DNA of 64,000 bases from JBKECP01 sp047974765 (GCA_047974765.1 JBKECP010000009.1:228606-292605); one strand, 5' to 3'. Positions 35,844 through 45,457 are shown, counted from the stretch's first letter. The notes: generated from the sequence alone by a model not told the origin. Program-made: numbers and translations.

Positions 35844-37027
35844 TGAGCCTTGCCCATGGCCGGGCGATGGCTGGCATAGTGGCGCGAACGACTGTCAACC
35901 ATGGCTACACGATTGCGACCATTGCGCCGGGCTGTGTGTACTGCGTGTTCAGCAGCCCGTTGCAGATCATCCAGTGAAATTTCACCATTAGCAGTGGTCA
36001 GCCCGATATTGACGGTGATATTGATATTGTGCCCATCAATCCGCATTGCCTGAGCGACAACTGTACTGCGGATACGCTCGGCCAGTATCTGTGCTGAGTT
36101 GCTGTCAGTGTCGGGCATTACCACCATAAACAGTTTGCCACCGATACGGGCGATTACGTCACTGGCCCGACAGGTCTGGCACAGGGTACAGGATAGCTGT
36201 TGTAATACACGATCACCTACATCGTGGCCGAAACTGTCATTGATCTGCTGAAAGTGTTCAATATCAAGCATGATGGCGGAGGTGGCCGTGTTATGTCGGG
36301 CGGCGCTGGTCAGTGTAACAAAAATAGCATCCTCAAGGCCGCGTCGGTTAAGTATGCGGGTCAGGGGGTCTTCAGTTGACTGGCGGGTCAAACGCTGTTG
36401 GTAGTCGATGATAATACTGGCGAGAAAACCGACGATGACCAGTGCAGAGGCAATACTGTAACTGCCCAATACAATCATTGCACTGTGTTGTGGTGATCCG
36501 TTGGCACCGGATTTGCCTGCGGCCATACCCAGCCCGATAACCATCAGTCCGGCAGCACAGGCGGTAATGGCATCACCAATATTGCGCTGTTGCCAGGCTT
36601 GATACGCACTGAATATACCGGCGGCCAGTGCAAACAGCGCTGCACAGGCCAGACCGGGCAGAAACATGCCTTGTGTGCTTGTCAAAAAAGTACAGGAGAT
36701 GGCCGCCAGACAGATCAGACCAAACAGATAACGACCACGGGTAATCCTTGTGCGTTGGCCTGTGGCCAAAAAAAGAAGGTAGCCCGATACAATGGCAATA
36801 ATAGCGGCCAGCTTGTGTTGTATCGCAGGGATACCTGTATTGTATTGCAGACTCAATAGAATCCAGCCCATTAAAGAGGCCATGAAGTAGGCTGTAAACA
36901 AACCTACCCCCCGGGGTGGACGGTGGGTGGCGCTGAGACAGTAGACAATCAGTACCTGGGCACAACTTAGTACCAGAATTAAACTATTGTGCAGATATGC
37001 CAGATTCTCGGTGAAAATCAGCTCCAT
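35840..37027 (-). CDS. Membrane GGDEF-domain protein with degenerate active site (GGKLF) and intact I-site
   Basis: 395 residues. The N-terminal half has about six or seven hydrophobic helices, and the C-terminal half is a GGDEF fold beginning at DPLTRILNRRGLEDAI with MLDIEHFQQINDSFGHDVGD. The signature position reads ARIGGKLFMVV (codons at 36128-36142), so the acidic residue and glutamate of GG(D/E)EF are replaced by K and L. Diguanylate cyclase activity is therefore unlikely. The allosteric I-site RxxD is present at the correct spacing (RASD, five residues before the GG), so the protein could bind c-di-GMP. Its stop overlaps the AraC gene start, suggesting a signalling pair. Confidence 0.88.
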   Translation of the reverse strand: MELIFTENLAYLHNSLILVLSCAQVLIVYCLSATHRPPRGVGLFTAYFMASLMGWILLSLQYNTGIPAIQHKLAAIIAIVSGYLLFLATGQRTRITRGRYLFGLICLAAISCTFLTSTQGMFLPGLACAALFALAAGIFSAYQAWQQRNIGDAITACAAGLMVIGLGMAAGKSGANGSPQHSAMIVLGSYSIASALVIVGFLASIIIDYQQRLTRQSTEDPLTRILNRRGLEDAIFVTLTSAARHNTATSAIMLDIEHFQQINDSFGHDVGDRVLQQLSCTLCQTCRASDVIARIGGKLFMVVMPDTDSNSAQILAERIRSTVVAQAMRIDGHNINITVNIGLTTANGEISLDDLQRAAEHAVHTARRNGRNRVAMVDSRSRHYASHRPAMGKAQ

Positions 37028-37576
37028 TTGGTATGCCCCTGTCCCCGTATCAACTTGTCAGTTAAAGTCAATTTATCTGTTCGCGCCGGTCATTGTTACC
37101 TGCCAATGCCCTAACCATACTCGTCGGCAATAATAATACGCATTTGGGAAAATACCCTAAGCTGACGCGTGATATTGCCGAAGAATGGCAAATATTCTGT
37201 GATATTTGCTGCAAATTTCTGTCTGCTGAAATTGTGCCACATATGGAAGGCTGACATGAGGCGGGTGTTGTCTATCGTGAGGTATTTCTCAAAGCCGGTA
37301 CTTAAAACTTGCTGACGGTGTGCCCGTACTGGTGGTTGATACAATTTCCTCTATTGCCCTGGTATATGTCTCCGTCTGTTCTGGCGCAATTGAACCTTAT
37401 GGCAGTTGTTGTTAACGGTGTCCGTGACAGGTGCATTTCTGAGGCATTCATAACCGGGCAGTCTGATGCCGGTTAGGATCTTGCGGGTAAGTGCTCTTAA
37501 TATGCTGTTGAGATAATCACCGCTTGCCCAGTGGTTTCAGAGCCTGTATTTAGCAAACGAATAGAAGGAGTGGAGC
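37028..37576. other. 549-bp intergenic region between the GGDEF gene and the SDR operon
   Basis: No convincing gene. The 77-codon frame at 37111-37344 on the minus strand lacks a ribosome-binding site and family-like features. The stretch holds divergent promoters. A small hairpin (ACCGG...CCGGT) is seen near 37450-37475, and a good Shine-Dalgarno (GAAGGAGTGGAGC) precedes the SDR start. Confidence 0.5.
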
Positions 37577-38362
37577 ATGAATCTCAAAGAAAAGGTTGCC
37601 ATCGTTACCGGCGGTGCTTCTGGTCTGGGACGGGCTACGGTAGAAGCCTATGTTGCCAGGGGGGTTAAAGTCGCCATTTTCGATATGAATGCATCACTGG
37701 CGCAACAGCTTGTTCAGCAGATAACCAGGCAGTACGGTGCTGGCAACGCGGCTTTCTTTCCAGTCAATGTGGCCGATGAAAAAGTTGTTTGTGAGGCTGT
37801 CGCCGGTGTTGTTGAAATGTTTGGTACGCTGCATATCTGCAATAACTTTGCCGGTATCAGCAGTGCTGCCAAAACCCTGGGTAAACAGGGTGTCCATCCA
37901 ATGGATGAATATATGAAGGTCATTAATATCAATCTGGTGGGTACTTTCAATGTAGCCCGTTACGCTGCCAGGCAGATGGCTGACAATGAACCTGTTAATG
38001 AAGATGGCGGACGGGGCGTTATTATCAATACTGCCTCTATTGCCGCCATGGAGGGACAGGTCGGACAGCTTGCCTACAGTGCCTCCAAGGGGGGGATCGT
38101 TGGTATGACCCTGCCGATGGCGCGGGATCTGGCCAGCTATGGCGTGCGTGTCAATACTATTGTGCCGGGCCTGATTCACACACCGCTGTTTGATGCCCTG
38201 CCGGATAATGTCTATCAGTCTCTGGCGCAGAGTGTGTGTTACCCGCCGCGCCTGGGCAAACCGGCAGAAATTGCTCATTTGTCGGTATTTATTGCCGAGA
38301 ATGATTATCTCAATGGTGAGTGTATACGCCTTGATGGCGCCATTCGCATGCAGCCGCGCTAG
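37577..38362 (+). CDS. Short-chain dehydrogenase/reductase
   Basis: 261-residue classical SDR oxidoreductase. The NAD(P) motif TGGASGLG lies near residue 12 and the catalytic YSASKGG near residue 160. The acidic FDMN after the second strand (near residue 36) suggests NAD rather than NADP. Residues HICNNFAG near 90 replace the usual NNAG with NNFAG, a common variant in 3-hydroxyacyl-CoA dehydrogenases of the HSD10 type. First gene of a three-gene set with a CoA-transferase family III protein and an enoyl-CoA hydratase, so it probably oxidises a hydroxyacyl-CoA or sterol-type intermediate. Confidence 0.9.
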   Translation: MNLKEKVAIVTGGASGLGRATVEAYVARGVKVAIFDMNASLAQQLVQQITRQYGAGNAAFFPVNVADEKVVCEAVAGVVEMFGTLHICNNFAGISSAAKTLGKQGVHPMDEYMKVININLVGTFNVARYAARQMADNEPVNEDGGRGVIINTASIAAMEGQVGQLAYSASKGGIVGMTLPMARDLASYGVRVNTIVPGLIHTPLFDALPDNVYQSLAQSVCYPPRLGKPAEIAHLSVFIAENDYLNGECIRLDGAIRMQPR

Positions 38363-38386
38363 TTTGCTCACTGATCAGGGGGTGCC

Positions 38387-39529
38387 ATGGGACCACTAAA
38401 GGGATTTACAGTACTTGAACTGGCTGGCATTGGACCAGCGCCGATGGCGGGTATGATGCTGGCAGATATGGGTGCCGAGGTGATTTTTATCGAGCGTACA
38501 GCGACGTCAGGTCATGATGAATTTAGGGCATCGGCCGGGGTCAGTCTGCGCGGTAAAAAATCCGTGGTGCTCAATCTCAAAACACCTGCCGGTGTTGACA
38601 GTCTGCTGCGAATGGTTGAACACGCTGATGTGCTGATCGACCCCTACCGTCCGGGCGTTTGTGAAAAACTTGGTTTTGGCCCCGGGATTTGCCTGCAACG
38701 AAATCCGCGTCTGATTTTTGCCCGTATGACAGGCTGGGGACAGGCGGGACCGCTGGCTCATGCTGCGGGTCACGATATCAACTATATCGCCCTGACCGGA
38801 GCTCTTTATGCCATCGGTACTGCCAAACAGAAACCGGTACCGCCTCTTAATCTGGTGGGTGATATGGGTGGTGGTGGCATGTTGCTGGCCAATGGTATTT
38901 TGGCCGCCTTGCTGGAGGCCTCCCGCTCCGGCGAGGGGCAGGTAATCGATGCTGCTATGGTTGATGGTGCTGCCCAGCTGATGTGGATGTTCCACAGCCT
39001 GGCTGCCAATGGCAACTGGGATGTCAATGCGCGGGGTGTCAACCTGCTTGATGGTGGTGCCCATTTTTATGGTGCTTATGAGTGTGCCGATGGAAAATAT
39101 ATTGCCCTTGGTTCGATCGAGCCCCGCTTTTATGCCCAGCTGATGGAGTTGGCCCGCTTGTCTGAAAAAGATTTTTCTGCTCAGTATGACCGTGCTGCCT
39201 GGCCTGAAATGAAAGACAAACTGGCTGTTGTTATACGCCAAAAGACACGCAGCCAGTGGTGTGAGCTTATGGAGGGAACGGATGTATGCTTTGCGCCGGT
39301 ATTGTCACTGGCTGAAGCGCCTGCTCATCCGGCAAATACAGCCCGCCAGACCTATATTGAAGTGGATGGTATAACCCAGCCGGCGCCGGCGCCCCGCTTT
39401 AGTCGCACGCCTTCACAGGTGCGCCATGGCGCACACGATATTGGTCAGGATACAAGGCAGGTGCTGTTGTCCATGGCCTTTACAGAACAGGAAATTGAAC
39501 AGTTGGAAATAGCTGGCACTATCACCTGA
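38387..39529 (+). CDS. CaiB/BaiF (class III) CoA-transferase or alpha-methylacyl-CoA racemase
   Basis: 380-residue family III CoA-transferase fold. The N-terminus GPLKGFTVLELAGIGPAPMAGMMLADMGAEVI and GHDINYIALTGALYAIG near residue 125 are typical of alpha-methylacyl-CoA racemases (AMACR), which epimerise branched acyl-CoAs. True transferases share the fold, so the reaction is not settled. The His in AAGHDIN and the downstream Asp in LVGDMGGGGM fit AMACR catalysis. It starts 24 bases after the SDR gene. Confidence 0.87.
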   Translation: MGPLKGFTVLELAGIGPAPMAGMMLADMGAEVIFIERTATSGHDEFRASAGVSLRGKKSVVLNLKTPAGVDSLLRMVEHADVLIDPYRPGVCEKLGFGPGICLQRNPRLIFARMTGWGQAGPLAHAAGHDINYIALTGALYAIGTAKQKPVPPLNLVGDMGGGGMLLANGILAALLEASRSGEGQVIDAAMVDGAAQLMWMFHSLAANGNWDVNARGVNLLDGGAHFYGAYECADGKYIALGSIEPRFYAQLMELARLSEKDFSAQYDRAAWPEMKDKLAVVIRQKTRSQWCELMEGTDVCFAPVLSLAEAPAHPANTARQTYIEVDGITQPAPAPRFSRTPSQVRHGAHDIGQDTRQVLLSMAFTEQEIEQLEIAGTIT

Positions 39530-39580
39530 AGCCTCTGCAAGGGGTTACAATGAGCGCTTTTTAAGCTGTGAGGGAAGAAT

Positions 39581-40363
39581 ATGACGACTTATGAAACTGT
39601 TAGTGTTGACTATCATAATCAGGTTGCAGTGGTCAGCCTGAACCGCCCCGATGCACTCAATGCCTTTAATGCCGCATTGCGACACGATCTGCATCAGGCT
39701 GTGGATCAGGTCAATTCTGATGAGCGTATCCGGGTCGTAGTGCTCAGTGGTATGGGGCGTGCTTTTAGTGCCGGAGCCGATCTGACAGAAGTTAAGGCTG
39801 ATGACTTTGATGTGCGCACCCAGCTCAATGAAGAGTATAAGCCTGTCCTGATGGCGATTACTGAGGCACCCAAACCCTGGATCAGTGCTGTCAACGGCGC
39901 AGCTGCCGGTATTGGCAGTGCTTTTGCCATGGTTTGTGACTTGACGTTAATGGCTGAAGATGCCTATCTCTACCAGGCGTTTACGGCTATTGGCCTGGTA
40001 CCTGATGGCGGTGCGAGCTGGCATCTGGCGCGCAGCATAGGCCGCAAACGGGCTTATGGGTTGATTGTCAGCGGTGAGAAGCTGACGGCGGACAAATGCC
40101 TGGAACTGGGTTTGTGCAATCATGTCGTTGCCGCTGATGAGTTGCAAAGCAGCGCTTTGGCCTGGGCTATGGAGTTGGCGGATAAGGCACCTTTGTCGTT
40201 GCGCTATGCCAAGCAGGCGGTGAATGCCGCAATGGAGGCCGGTGTGGCAGATGTCATCGCTATCGAAGCGGATTTTCAGCACCTGTGCACTAACAGTGTG
40301 GATGCTACCGAGGGTGTGGCTGCCTTTATTGAAAAACGCAGGCCGCAGTGGCAGGGCAAATAG
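39581..40363 (+). CDS. Enoyl-CoA hydratase/isomerase family protein (PaaG-like)
   Basis: 260-residue crotonase-fold protein. The oxyanion-hole regions are GMGRAFSAGADLTE near residue 64 and AVNGAAAGIGSAFAM near residue 105, and the catalytic segment is IGLVPDGGASWHLARSIG near residue 139. The second hydratase glutamate position reads PDGG rather than PExG, a pattern seen in PaaG/isomerase-type members, so hydration activity is uncertain. Third gene of the SDR operon with 51 bases of spacing. Confidence 0.88.
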   Translation: MTTYETVSVDYHNQVAVVSLNRPDALNAFNAALRHDLHQAVDQVNSDERIRVVVLSGMGRAFSAGADLTEVKADDFDVRTQLNEEYKPVLMAITEAPKPWISAVNGAAAGIGSAFAMVCDLTLMAEDAYLYQAFTAIGLVPDGGASWHLARSIGRKRAYGLIVSGEKLTADKCLELGLCNHVVAADELQSSALAWAMELADKAPLSLRYAKQAVNAAMEAGVADVIAIEADFQHLCTNSVDATEGVAAFIEKRRPQWQGK

Positions 40364-40406
40364 ATACAGATGTGTGCACTGATCATCTGTCATCGTTGCA
40401 TTTTGT

Positions 40407-40669
40407 GATGAAGGTAGTTTTTTAGAGCTGCGTCGAGTTTTCGGACGCAGCATTATTACCGGCTTTATCCGCCTTGAAGGTCGGCCGCTGGCGTTGATTG
40501 CTAATGACTGTCAACAACTCGGAGGCCTATTGATGCTAAAGATACCCGCTGTACCGTTCTGGGCGCATTGCGTTCAACAGGTGTTCAGGCTGATTTTGAT
40601 AAAGTCAGTGATTGGATACTGGTGGTTGATGGCGGCGCCGTAGTCGCCGCCCCGGTTTGCTGGATATAA
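40407..40669 (+). pseudogene. Frameshifted remnant of an acyl-CoA carboxylase carboxyltransferase gene
   Basis: After the enoyl-CoA hydratase, the frame from 40407 reads DEGSFLELRRVFGRSIITGF, then IRLEGRPLALIANDCQQLGG, a close match to the carboxyltransferase core of acetyl/propionyl-CoA carboxylase-type proteins. At about 40526 the frame must shift to continue as IDAKDT, after which similarity is lost (CTVLGALRSTGVQADFDKVS, a stop near 40669). There is no start, and the rest of the roughly 500-residue protein is missing. This is the debris of a gene that may once have belonged to the adjacent acyl-CoA operon. Confidence 0.72.
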
Positions 40670-40693
40670 GGGGGTTTCTCAGGTACATGTTTC

Positions 40694-43456
40694 TTAGTTG
40701 GTGATAATCAGCCGCAGTGCCTGCAATTGCAGATTGGCATGATGAATATGAACGGCACATTCTTCGATTCGGTAATCCAGATGATCCACTTCTTCCTGGC
40801 GAATACTTGGGTTGAGTGTACGCAAGGCCTGCAAACGCTCACGCTCTGCGCCCAACTCCGAGCGCATGTTTGATTCTGCTTCTGCCAGAATACCTGCCAG
40901 TTGTGATTCTGCCTGTGCGGTGGCCATTCCCATCTTGGCGTCTACTTCACTGTGAACCTGCTTGATAATAGCCAGTGCCACCGGTTTTTTGAGTGATTCC
41001 ACCAGTGTGTTCAGACGTTCGTGGGGCACTAAATGTGCCAGATCCCTGCCGCGGGCATCGATCAGTAAGCGCATTGGCGACAGCGGTAGAAAACGCTCCA
41101 CATCCAGTATTTTTGGGGCTACGCAGTTTACTGTAAACAGACATTCCAGCAATAAGGTGCCCGGCGCAATACCCTTGAGCTTGATGGTGCCAATAGCAGC
41201 GTTACCCAGTTCTGTGGAATGAACCATATCCATGGCTTCGAGCAACATGGGGTGCTCCCAGGTGAGGAAGCTCAAGTCCTCCCGAACCAATGCCTTGGTT
41301 CGGTCAAAGGTGACACTTACACCTTCTTCACGTAAATAGGGAAAATGGCCTGTCAGCATTTGTTCTGAAGGGCGCAGAATCAGGCTGTGTTCAGAGTGAT
41401 ATTCGTGATCAACGCCGTAGGCTTCACACAGTGCTTCCAGGTAGGCCTGCAATGCGGTGGGTGTTTCACGCTCATGAATCTGTTCAATCAGGTGCCGGGC
41501 GATAGCGGGTTTACAGGAGTTAAGTTCCAGCAGCCGATCGCGGCCTTCACGCAGTTCATCGCGTGTTTGCCGGGTAAATGCCGCGCTGTCTGCGAGCAGT
41601 TTGTCAAAATCCTCATCGCGCTGAACAAGCTGCTTAAGCAGGCGTTCACTAAAATGATTGAAAATCATGGCGCCGGCAGAACAGCTTTCAGTGAAAGCAC
41701 CCAGCCCCTGCTCATACCAGTTGAGCAAAAGCTCCTGCGCACTATCTTCAAAATAGGGTGTATGAATACTGACATCGTACTGCTGGCCGATTCGATCCAG
41801 GCGACCGATCCGCTGTTCCAACAAGTCGGGATTCAGTGGCAAGTCAAATAGCACCAGATGATGAGCAAACTGAAAATTGCGCCCCTCGGAACCAATTTCT
41901 GAACACACCAGTGTTTGTGCGCCACTGATCTCATCAGCAAAATAGGCGGCGGCCCGATCCCGTTCGATAATGGATAAACCTTCATAAAACGCAGCTGAAC
42001 GAATACCTGCCCGTAGATGAAGATAGTGTTCCAGGGCGATGGCAGTATCGGCGTGGGCACAGATCACCAGTGCTTTGGCGGGGCGGATATCCTTCAAAAA
42101 ACCTTCCAGCCATTGCACCCGTGGGTCAAAGGCCAGCCAGCTGTCGTCGATATAGGGGCGCTCGGGATAGAGACTGGATTCTATATCAAACTGGGCCAGT
42201 GCATAGGTTTCAGGGTAGGGTAACGGATGGCGGTGCAGTCGGCGCAGGGGAAAGCCGGTGATGGCCGCCCGGGTATTGCGAAACAGAACCCGACCGGTAC
42301 CGTGGCGATCAAGAATTTGTTCAATTAATTTATCCGGGGTGCTTGAACTGTCCAGATCTACAGGCAGATTTGTCGGTATTTTGCCCGCTTCGATCTGGCG
42401 GGTTGCTTCGCTCCAGTGTTGGTATTGTTGTGCTTCTTCTTCAAATTGTGTCAGCGAGTGAAAACGGGAAGGATCGAGCAGGTGCAGGCGGGCAAAGTGG
42501 CTGGCCTGGCCAAGCTGTTCAGGTGTGGCTGTCAGTAACAGCAGACCATCACTGCGTTTGGCAAGTGCTTCCAGCAGGCGATATTCATCACTGGGAGCCT
42601 CTTCAGACCACTGGATATGATGGGCCTCGTCGACAATCACCATATCCCAACTGGCTTGTATCAACTGTTGTTGAGCGCACTCGTTATTGCAAAACAGATC
42701 GAGGCTGCACAGCAGTAGCTGTTCACTCTCAAACGGGTTGTCTTCACCGTATTCGCTTAATCGTTCGTGATCAAAAAGAGAGAAATGCAGATTGAAACGG
42801 CGCAGCATTTCCACCAGCCATTGATGCAGCAGACTTTCCGGTACGATAATCAGTACCCGCCGGGCGCGCCCGGTTAATAATTGCTGCTGTAAAATCATGC
42901 CAGCTTCAATGGTCTTTCCCAGGCCGACCTCATCTGCCAGCAGGACACGTGGAGCAAAACGCTGGCCAACTTCCCTGGCAATATAAACCTGGTGAGGCAA
43001 GAGGTTGGTGCGCGAGCCCATCAGTCCTCGTACGGATGAGCGCTGTTGCGTATCAAGGTGTTCAAAAGTTGCGACACGCAAAGCAAAGTCTGAGTTGCGG
43101 TCAAAGTGCCCGTTCAGCAGCCGTTGTTGTGGTGTTGTCAGCTGTACGTAGGCATCCAGTTCAAGTTCGGATACCGTTAGCTGATTATCGTGATGGTCGG
43201 TGCCGGCATACAGCAGCAGACCCTGGTGTTCATCAATACGGTTGACGGTAAGTTCAAGCCCGTTGACGGTTGAAATGTTGTCACCTTCCTGAAAGCGCAG
43301 TCGTGTTAATGGTGCGCCTTCAATAGCATAGGTACGCTCTTCGGCAGCGGCCGGAAAACTGATGGTCACCCTCCTTGGCTCTACCTCTACAACAACACCC
43401 AGCCCCAATTGGGCATCTGCGTGACTGACCCAGCGCTGCCCGATGATGTACTCCAT
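40694..43456 (-). CDS. rapA: RNA polymerase-associated ATPase RapA
   Basis: 920-residue SWI2/SNF2 translocase that recycles RNA polymerase after transcription. N-terminal Tudor-like beta domains (MEYIIGQRWVSHADAQLG...) precede the helicase motifs: I LADEVGLGKTIEAGMIL near residue 176, II VIVDEAHHIQWS (DEAH), and VI QRIGRLDRIGQQYDVSIH near residue 545. The C-terminal about 300 residues carry the RapA-specific spacer and wing. The length is somewhat short of the E. coli protein (968 residues). It lies just downstream of a 24-bp perfect palindrome on the minus strand. Confidence 0.94.
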   Translation of the reverse strand: MEYIIGQRWVSHADAQLGLGVVVEVEPRRVTISFPAAAEERTYAIEGAPLTRLRFQEGDNISTVNGLELTVNRIDEHQGLLLYAGTDHHDNQLTVSELELDAYVQLTTPQQRLLNGHFDRNSDFALRVATFEHLDTQQRSSVRGLMGSRTNLLPHQVYIAREVGQRFAPRVLLADEVGLGKTIEAGMILQQQLLTGRARRVLIIVPESLLHQWLVEMLRRFNLHFSLFDHERLSEYGEDNPFESEQLLLCSLDLFCNNECAQQQLIQASWDMVIVDEAHHIQWSEEAPSDEYRLLEALAKRSDGLLLLTATPEQLGQASHFARLHLLDPSRFHSLTQFEEEAQQYQHWSEATRQIEAGKIPTNLPVDLDSSSTPDKLIEQILDRHGTGRVLFRNTRAAITGFPLRRLHRHPLPYPETYALAQFDIESSLYPERPYIDDSWLAFDPRVQWLEGFLKDIRPAKALVICAHADTAIALEHYLHLRAGIRSAAFYEGLSIIERDRAAAYFADEISGAQTLVCSEIGSEGRNFQFAHHLVLFDLPLNPDLLEQRIGRLDRIGQQYDVSIHTPYFEDSAQELLLNWYEQGLGAFTESCSAGAMIFNHFSERLLKQLVQRDEDFDKLLADSAAFTRQTRDELREGRDRLLELNSCKPAIARHLIEQIHERETPTALQAYLEALCEAYGVDHEYHSEHSLILRPSEQMLTGHFPYLREEGVSVTFDRTKALVREDLSFLTWEHPMLLEAMDMVHSTELGNAAIGTIKLKGIAPGTLLLECLFTVNCVAPKILDVERFLPLSPMRLLIDARGRDLAHLVPHERLNTLVESLKKPVALAIIKQVHSEVDAKMGMATAQAESQLAGILAEAESNMRSELGAERERLQALRTLNPSIRQEEVDHLDYRIEECAVHIHHANLQLQALRLIITN

Positions 43457-43531
43457 ATGATTTCCTGCTTATATAGGGTAGGGCTGGAGGAGGATTTGAT
43501 TCAGCCCCGAAGAAAAAGCGCACATTCTAAC

Positions 43532-43555
43532 ACTGAACTTCCCGGGAAGTTCAGT
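43532..43555. promoter_or_regulatory. 24-bp perfect palindrome upstream of rapA
   Basis: The arms ACTGAACTTCCC and GGGAAGTTCAGT meet with no loop. The site lies 76 bases upstream of the rapA ATG and just before the tatD stop (reading minus, it follows tatD). There is no T-run on either side, so an operator is more likely than a terminator. A TAGAAT that could serve as a -10 box for rapA follows within 10 bases on the minus strand. No cognate regulator gene is adjacent. Confidence 0.6.
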
Positions 43556-43587
43556 ACAATGAATTATTCTGATTTAAATTTTCAGGT

Positions 43588-44409
43588 TTATCCCTGTTGT
43601 TCATTGGGGAAAAAAAGACGCAGGCTGTTGTGATAAATCTGTTGTAACATGGCTTCCACTTCCAGCTGTTTGATGTCGGCAATTTTTTCAGCAATAAAAG
43701 GCAGGAAATAAGGTGCGTTGGGTTTGCCCCGATAAGGTACTGGTGTCAGGTAGGGGGCGTCAGTCTCCAGCAATAATTGTTCAGGTGGTGTGATAGCAAC
43801 TACTTCGCGCACATTGTCAGCACGATTGAATGTAGTGATACCGTTAAAGCCGAGCATGAAATCTTCGCTCAAGCAGTAATGTGCCAAGGCCAGTCCTGAG
43901 GTGAAGCTGTGAATAACACCGCGTCTTTTAAGCCGGTGAGTATGGTTGGCCAGGATGGCGCGAGTATCTTCATCTGCCTCGCGTGTGTGGATGATAACCG
44001 GTAAATCAAGTTGCGCTGCAATTTCCAGCTGCTCTTCGAATACCCGCAATTGAATCTTGCGGTCAGCGTGATCGTAGAAATAATCCAGACCGATCTCGCC
44101 AATGGCAAGTGTACGTTCACTGCTGGCGTACTCTCGAATTGTATCGCCAATACTTTCATCCCAGGCTTCTGCTTCATGGGGGTGTATCCCCTGGCTGCCC
44201 CAGACATTTGAGTGTGTGTGAGAGAGCTTCCAGACCTTGTCGAGATTGCCTGGGCTGACGGCGATAGTGATGATTCGCTCAATGCCTGCTTCCTGGCTGC
44301 GGGTCAGTGTCTGCTGTAGCTGTTCCTGATCCAGGTAGTCCAGATGGCAGTGTGTCTCGATCAGGGGCGTATTAAAGCGTGGGATATCACGATGTTTATG
44401 GGTGCTCAT
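43588..44409 (-). CDS. TatD family metal-dependent hydrolase
   Basis: 273-residue TIM-barrel amidohydrolase-fold nuclease or D-aminoacyl-tRNA deacylase-like enzyme. Metal-binding motifs are ETHCHLDYLD near residue 18, IGEIGLDYFYD near residue 106, VIIHTREADED near residue 139, IHSFTSG and LETDAPYLTPVPYRGKPNAP near residue 215. All ligands appear intact. Members degrade DNA from 3' ends. It precedes the palindrome and rapA on the same strand with 131 bases of spacing. Confidence 0.92.
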   Translation of the reverse strand: MSTHKHRDIPRFNTPLIETHCHLDYLDQEQLQQTLTRSQEAGIERIITIAVSPGNLDKVWKLSHTHSNVWGSQGIHPHEAEAWDESIGDTIREYASSERTLAIGEIGLDYFYDHADRKIQLRVFEEQLEIAAQLDLPVIIHTREADEDTRAILANHTHRLKRRGVIHSFTSGLALAHYCLSEDFMLGFNGITTFNRADNVREVVAITPPEQLLLETDAPYLTPVPYRGKPNAPYFLPFIAEKIADIKQLEVEAMLQQIYHNSLRLFFPNEQQG

Positions 44410-44494
44410 GGTGAGTGTTTTTCAAATAAAGTGGCTGTGGTTACAGGATAGAACAGGATAGGGGAGTGGGGCGATTGGTGGAAGAGCAAGCTGT

Positions 44495-45421
44495 TCAGTT
44501 TAATTCCGGAGCCATTGCCTGAATTTGCTGCCAGAGCCACTGATGCAATTGTGACTTGGCGCAACGCCGGTGCATCACCAGCATATATTGCATTGATGTA
44601 ACGGTATTTTTGGACGGTGGCAGCATGACAATACCCCGGGAAGCACTTTTATTCTCCATCATGTAAGCCGGCCCCGGCAGAAAATAGTCAGTTTTGCGTA
44701 AAACCTCCAGTGCGGTCATCAAGTGAGATGTTTCAAAGGAGACGGGTTGGCGATTATAAATCTGTTGAATAATGTCAGAGCTTCTGGCCAGTTCTGACTG
44801 GTCAATATCTGAGATATACAAGCGAATCATGGGATAGGCAGACAGATATTCCCAGCTTGGATTTTTCCGTGTCAGAGGGTGCCCCTGTCGAACCATGATC
44901 GCCGGTGGTGATGTGCCCAGGGAATGGGTTATAAACTCATGGCTGTAATGGGGTTGGCTGATATGAATGGCAAAATCAAGATTGCCGGCAGCCAGCTGTT
45001 CAAGCTGGCGTTCGACGCGGGTAATTGTGTGCACTGACAGGCCTGGTGCCTGTTGATGTAAATGCTGGATGAGTGGTGGCAGCAGGGCGACACCAACATA
45101 CTCGGATAAGGCAAGTACAATCTCACCGGTATAGGTTGATGGGTCAAAAGCCGGTCCGTGGATCAAGCTGGCCATATCGCTGAGTACACCGCTCAGATCA
45201 GTCTTGATCTCCAGTGCTCGTGGTGTGGGCTGGATGCCGCGTTGATGGCGGGTAAACAGAGGATCGTCAAACAATTCCCGCAGACGGCTCAGGGTTTTGC
45301 TCATGGCTGGTTGAGTGATATGCAGGCGTTCAGCGGCTCGTGATACGCTGCCTTCTTCAAGTAAAATTTGCAGGGAAACTAACAGATTAAGGTCCATTTT
45401 TTGAAGCTGGCGGATATGCAT
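44495..45421 (-). CDS. LysR-type transcriptional regulator
   Basis: 308-residue LTTR with the winged helix MDLNLLVSLQILLEEGSVSRAAERLHITQPAMSKTLSRLRELFDDPLF and an effector domain without an assignable ligand. Upstream, in the 75-bp AT-rich region, TTTATG-taaac-CATAAA at 45458-45474 is a good LysR-type dyad, so it may control itself and the divergent transcript that includes the candidate RNA at 45490. Confidence 0.9.
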   Translation of the reverse strand: MHIRQLQKMDLNLLVSLQILLEEGSVSRAAERLHITQPAMSKTLSRLRELFDDPLFTRHQRGIQPTPRALEIKTDLSGVLSDMASLIHGPAFDPSTYTGEIVLALSEYVGVALLPPLIQHLHQQAPGLSVHTITRVERQLEQLAAGNLDFAIHISQPHYSHEFITHSLGTSPPAIMVRQGHPLTRKNPSWEYLSAYPMIRLYISDIDQSELARSSDIIQQIYNRQPVSFETSHLMTALEVLRKTDYFLPGPAYMMENKSASRGIVMLPPSKNTVTSMQYMLVMHRRCAKSQLHQWLWQQIQAMAPELN

Positions 45422-45457
45422 GACCGTTTATTTTCCTCTGCTAAGATATAAATCATA

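Noticed and set aside
37111..37344. 77-codon minus-strand frame before the GGDEF gene region
   Set aside because: No ribosome-binding site and no family-like features; probably a chance frame in a long promoter region.
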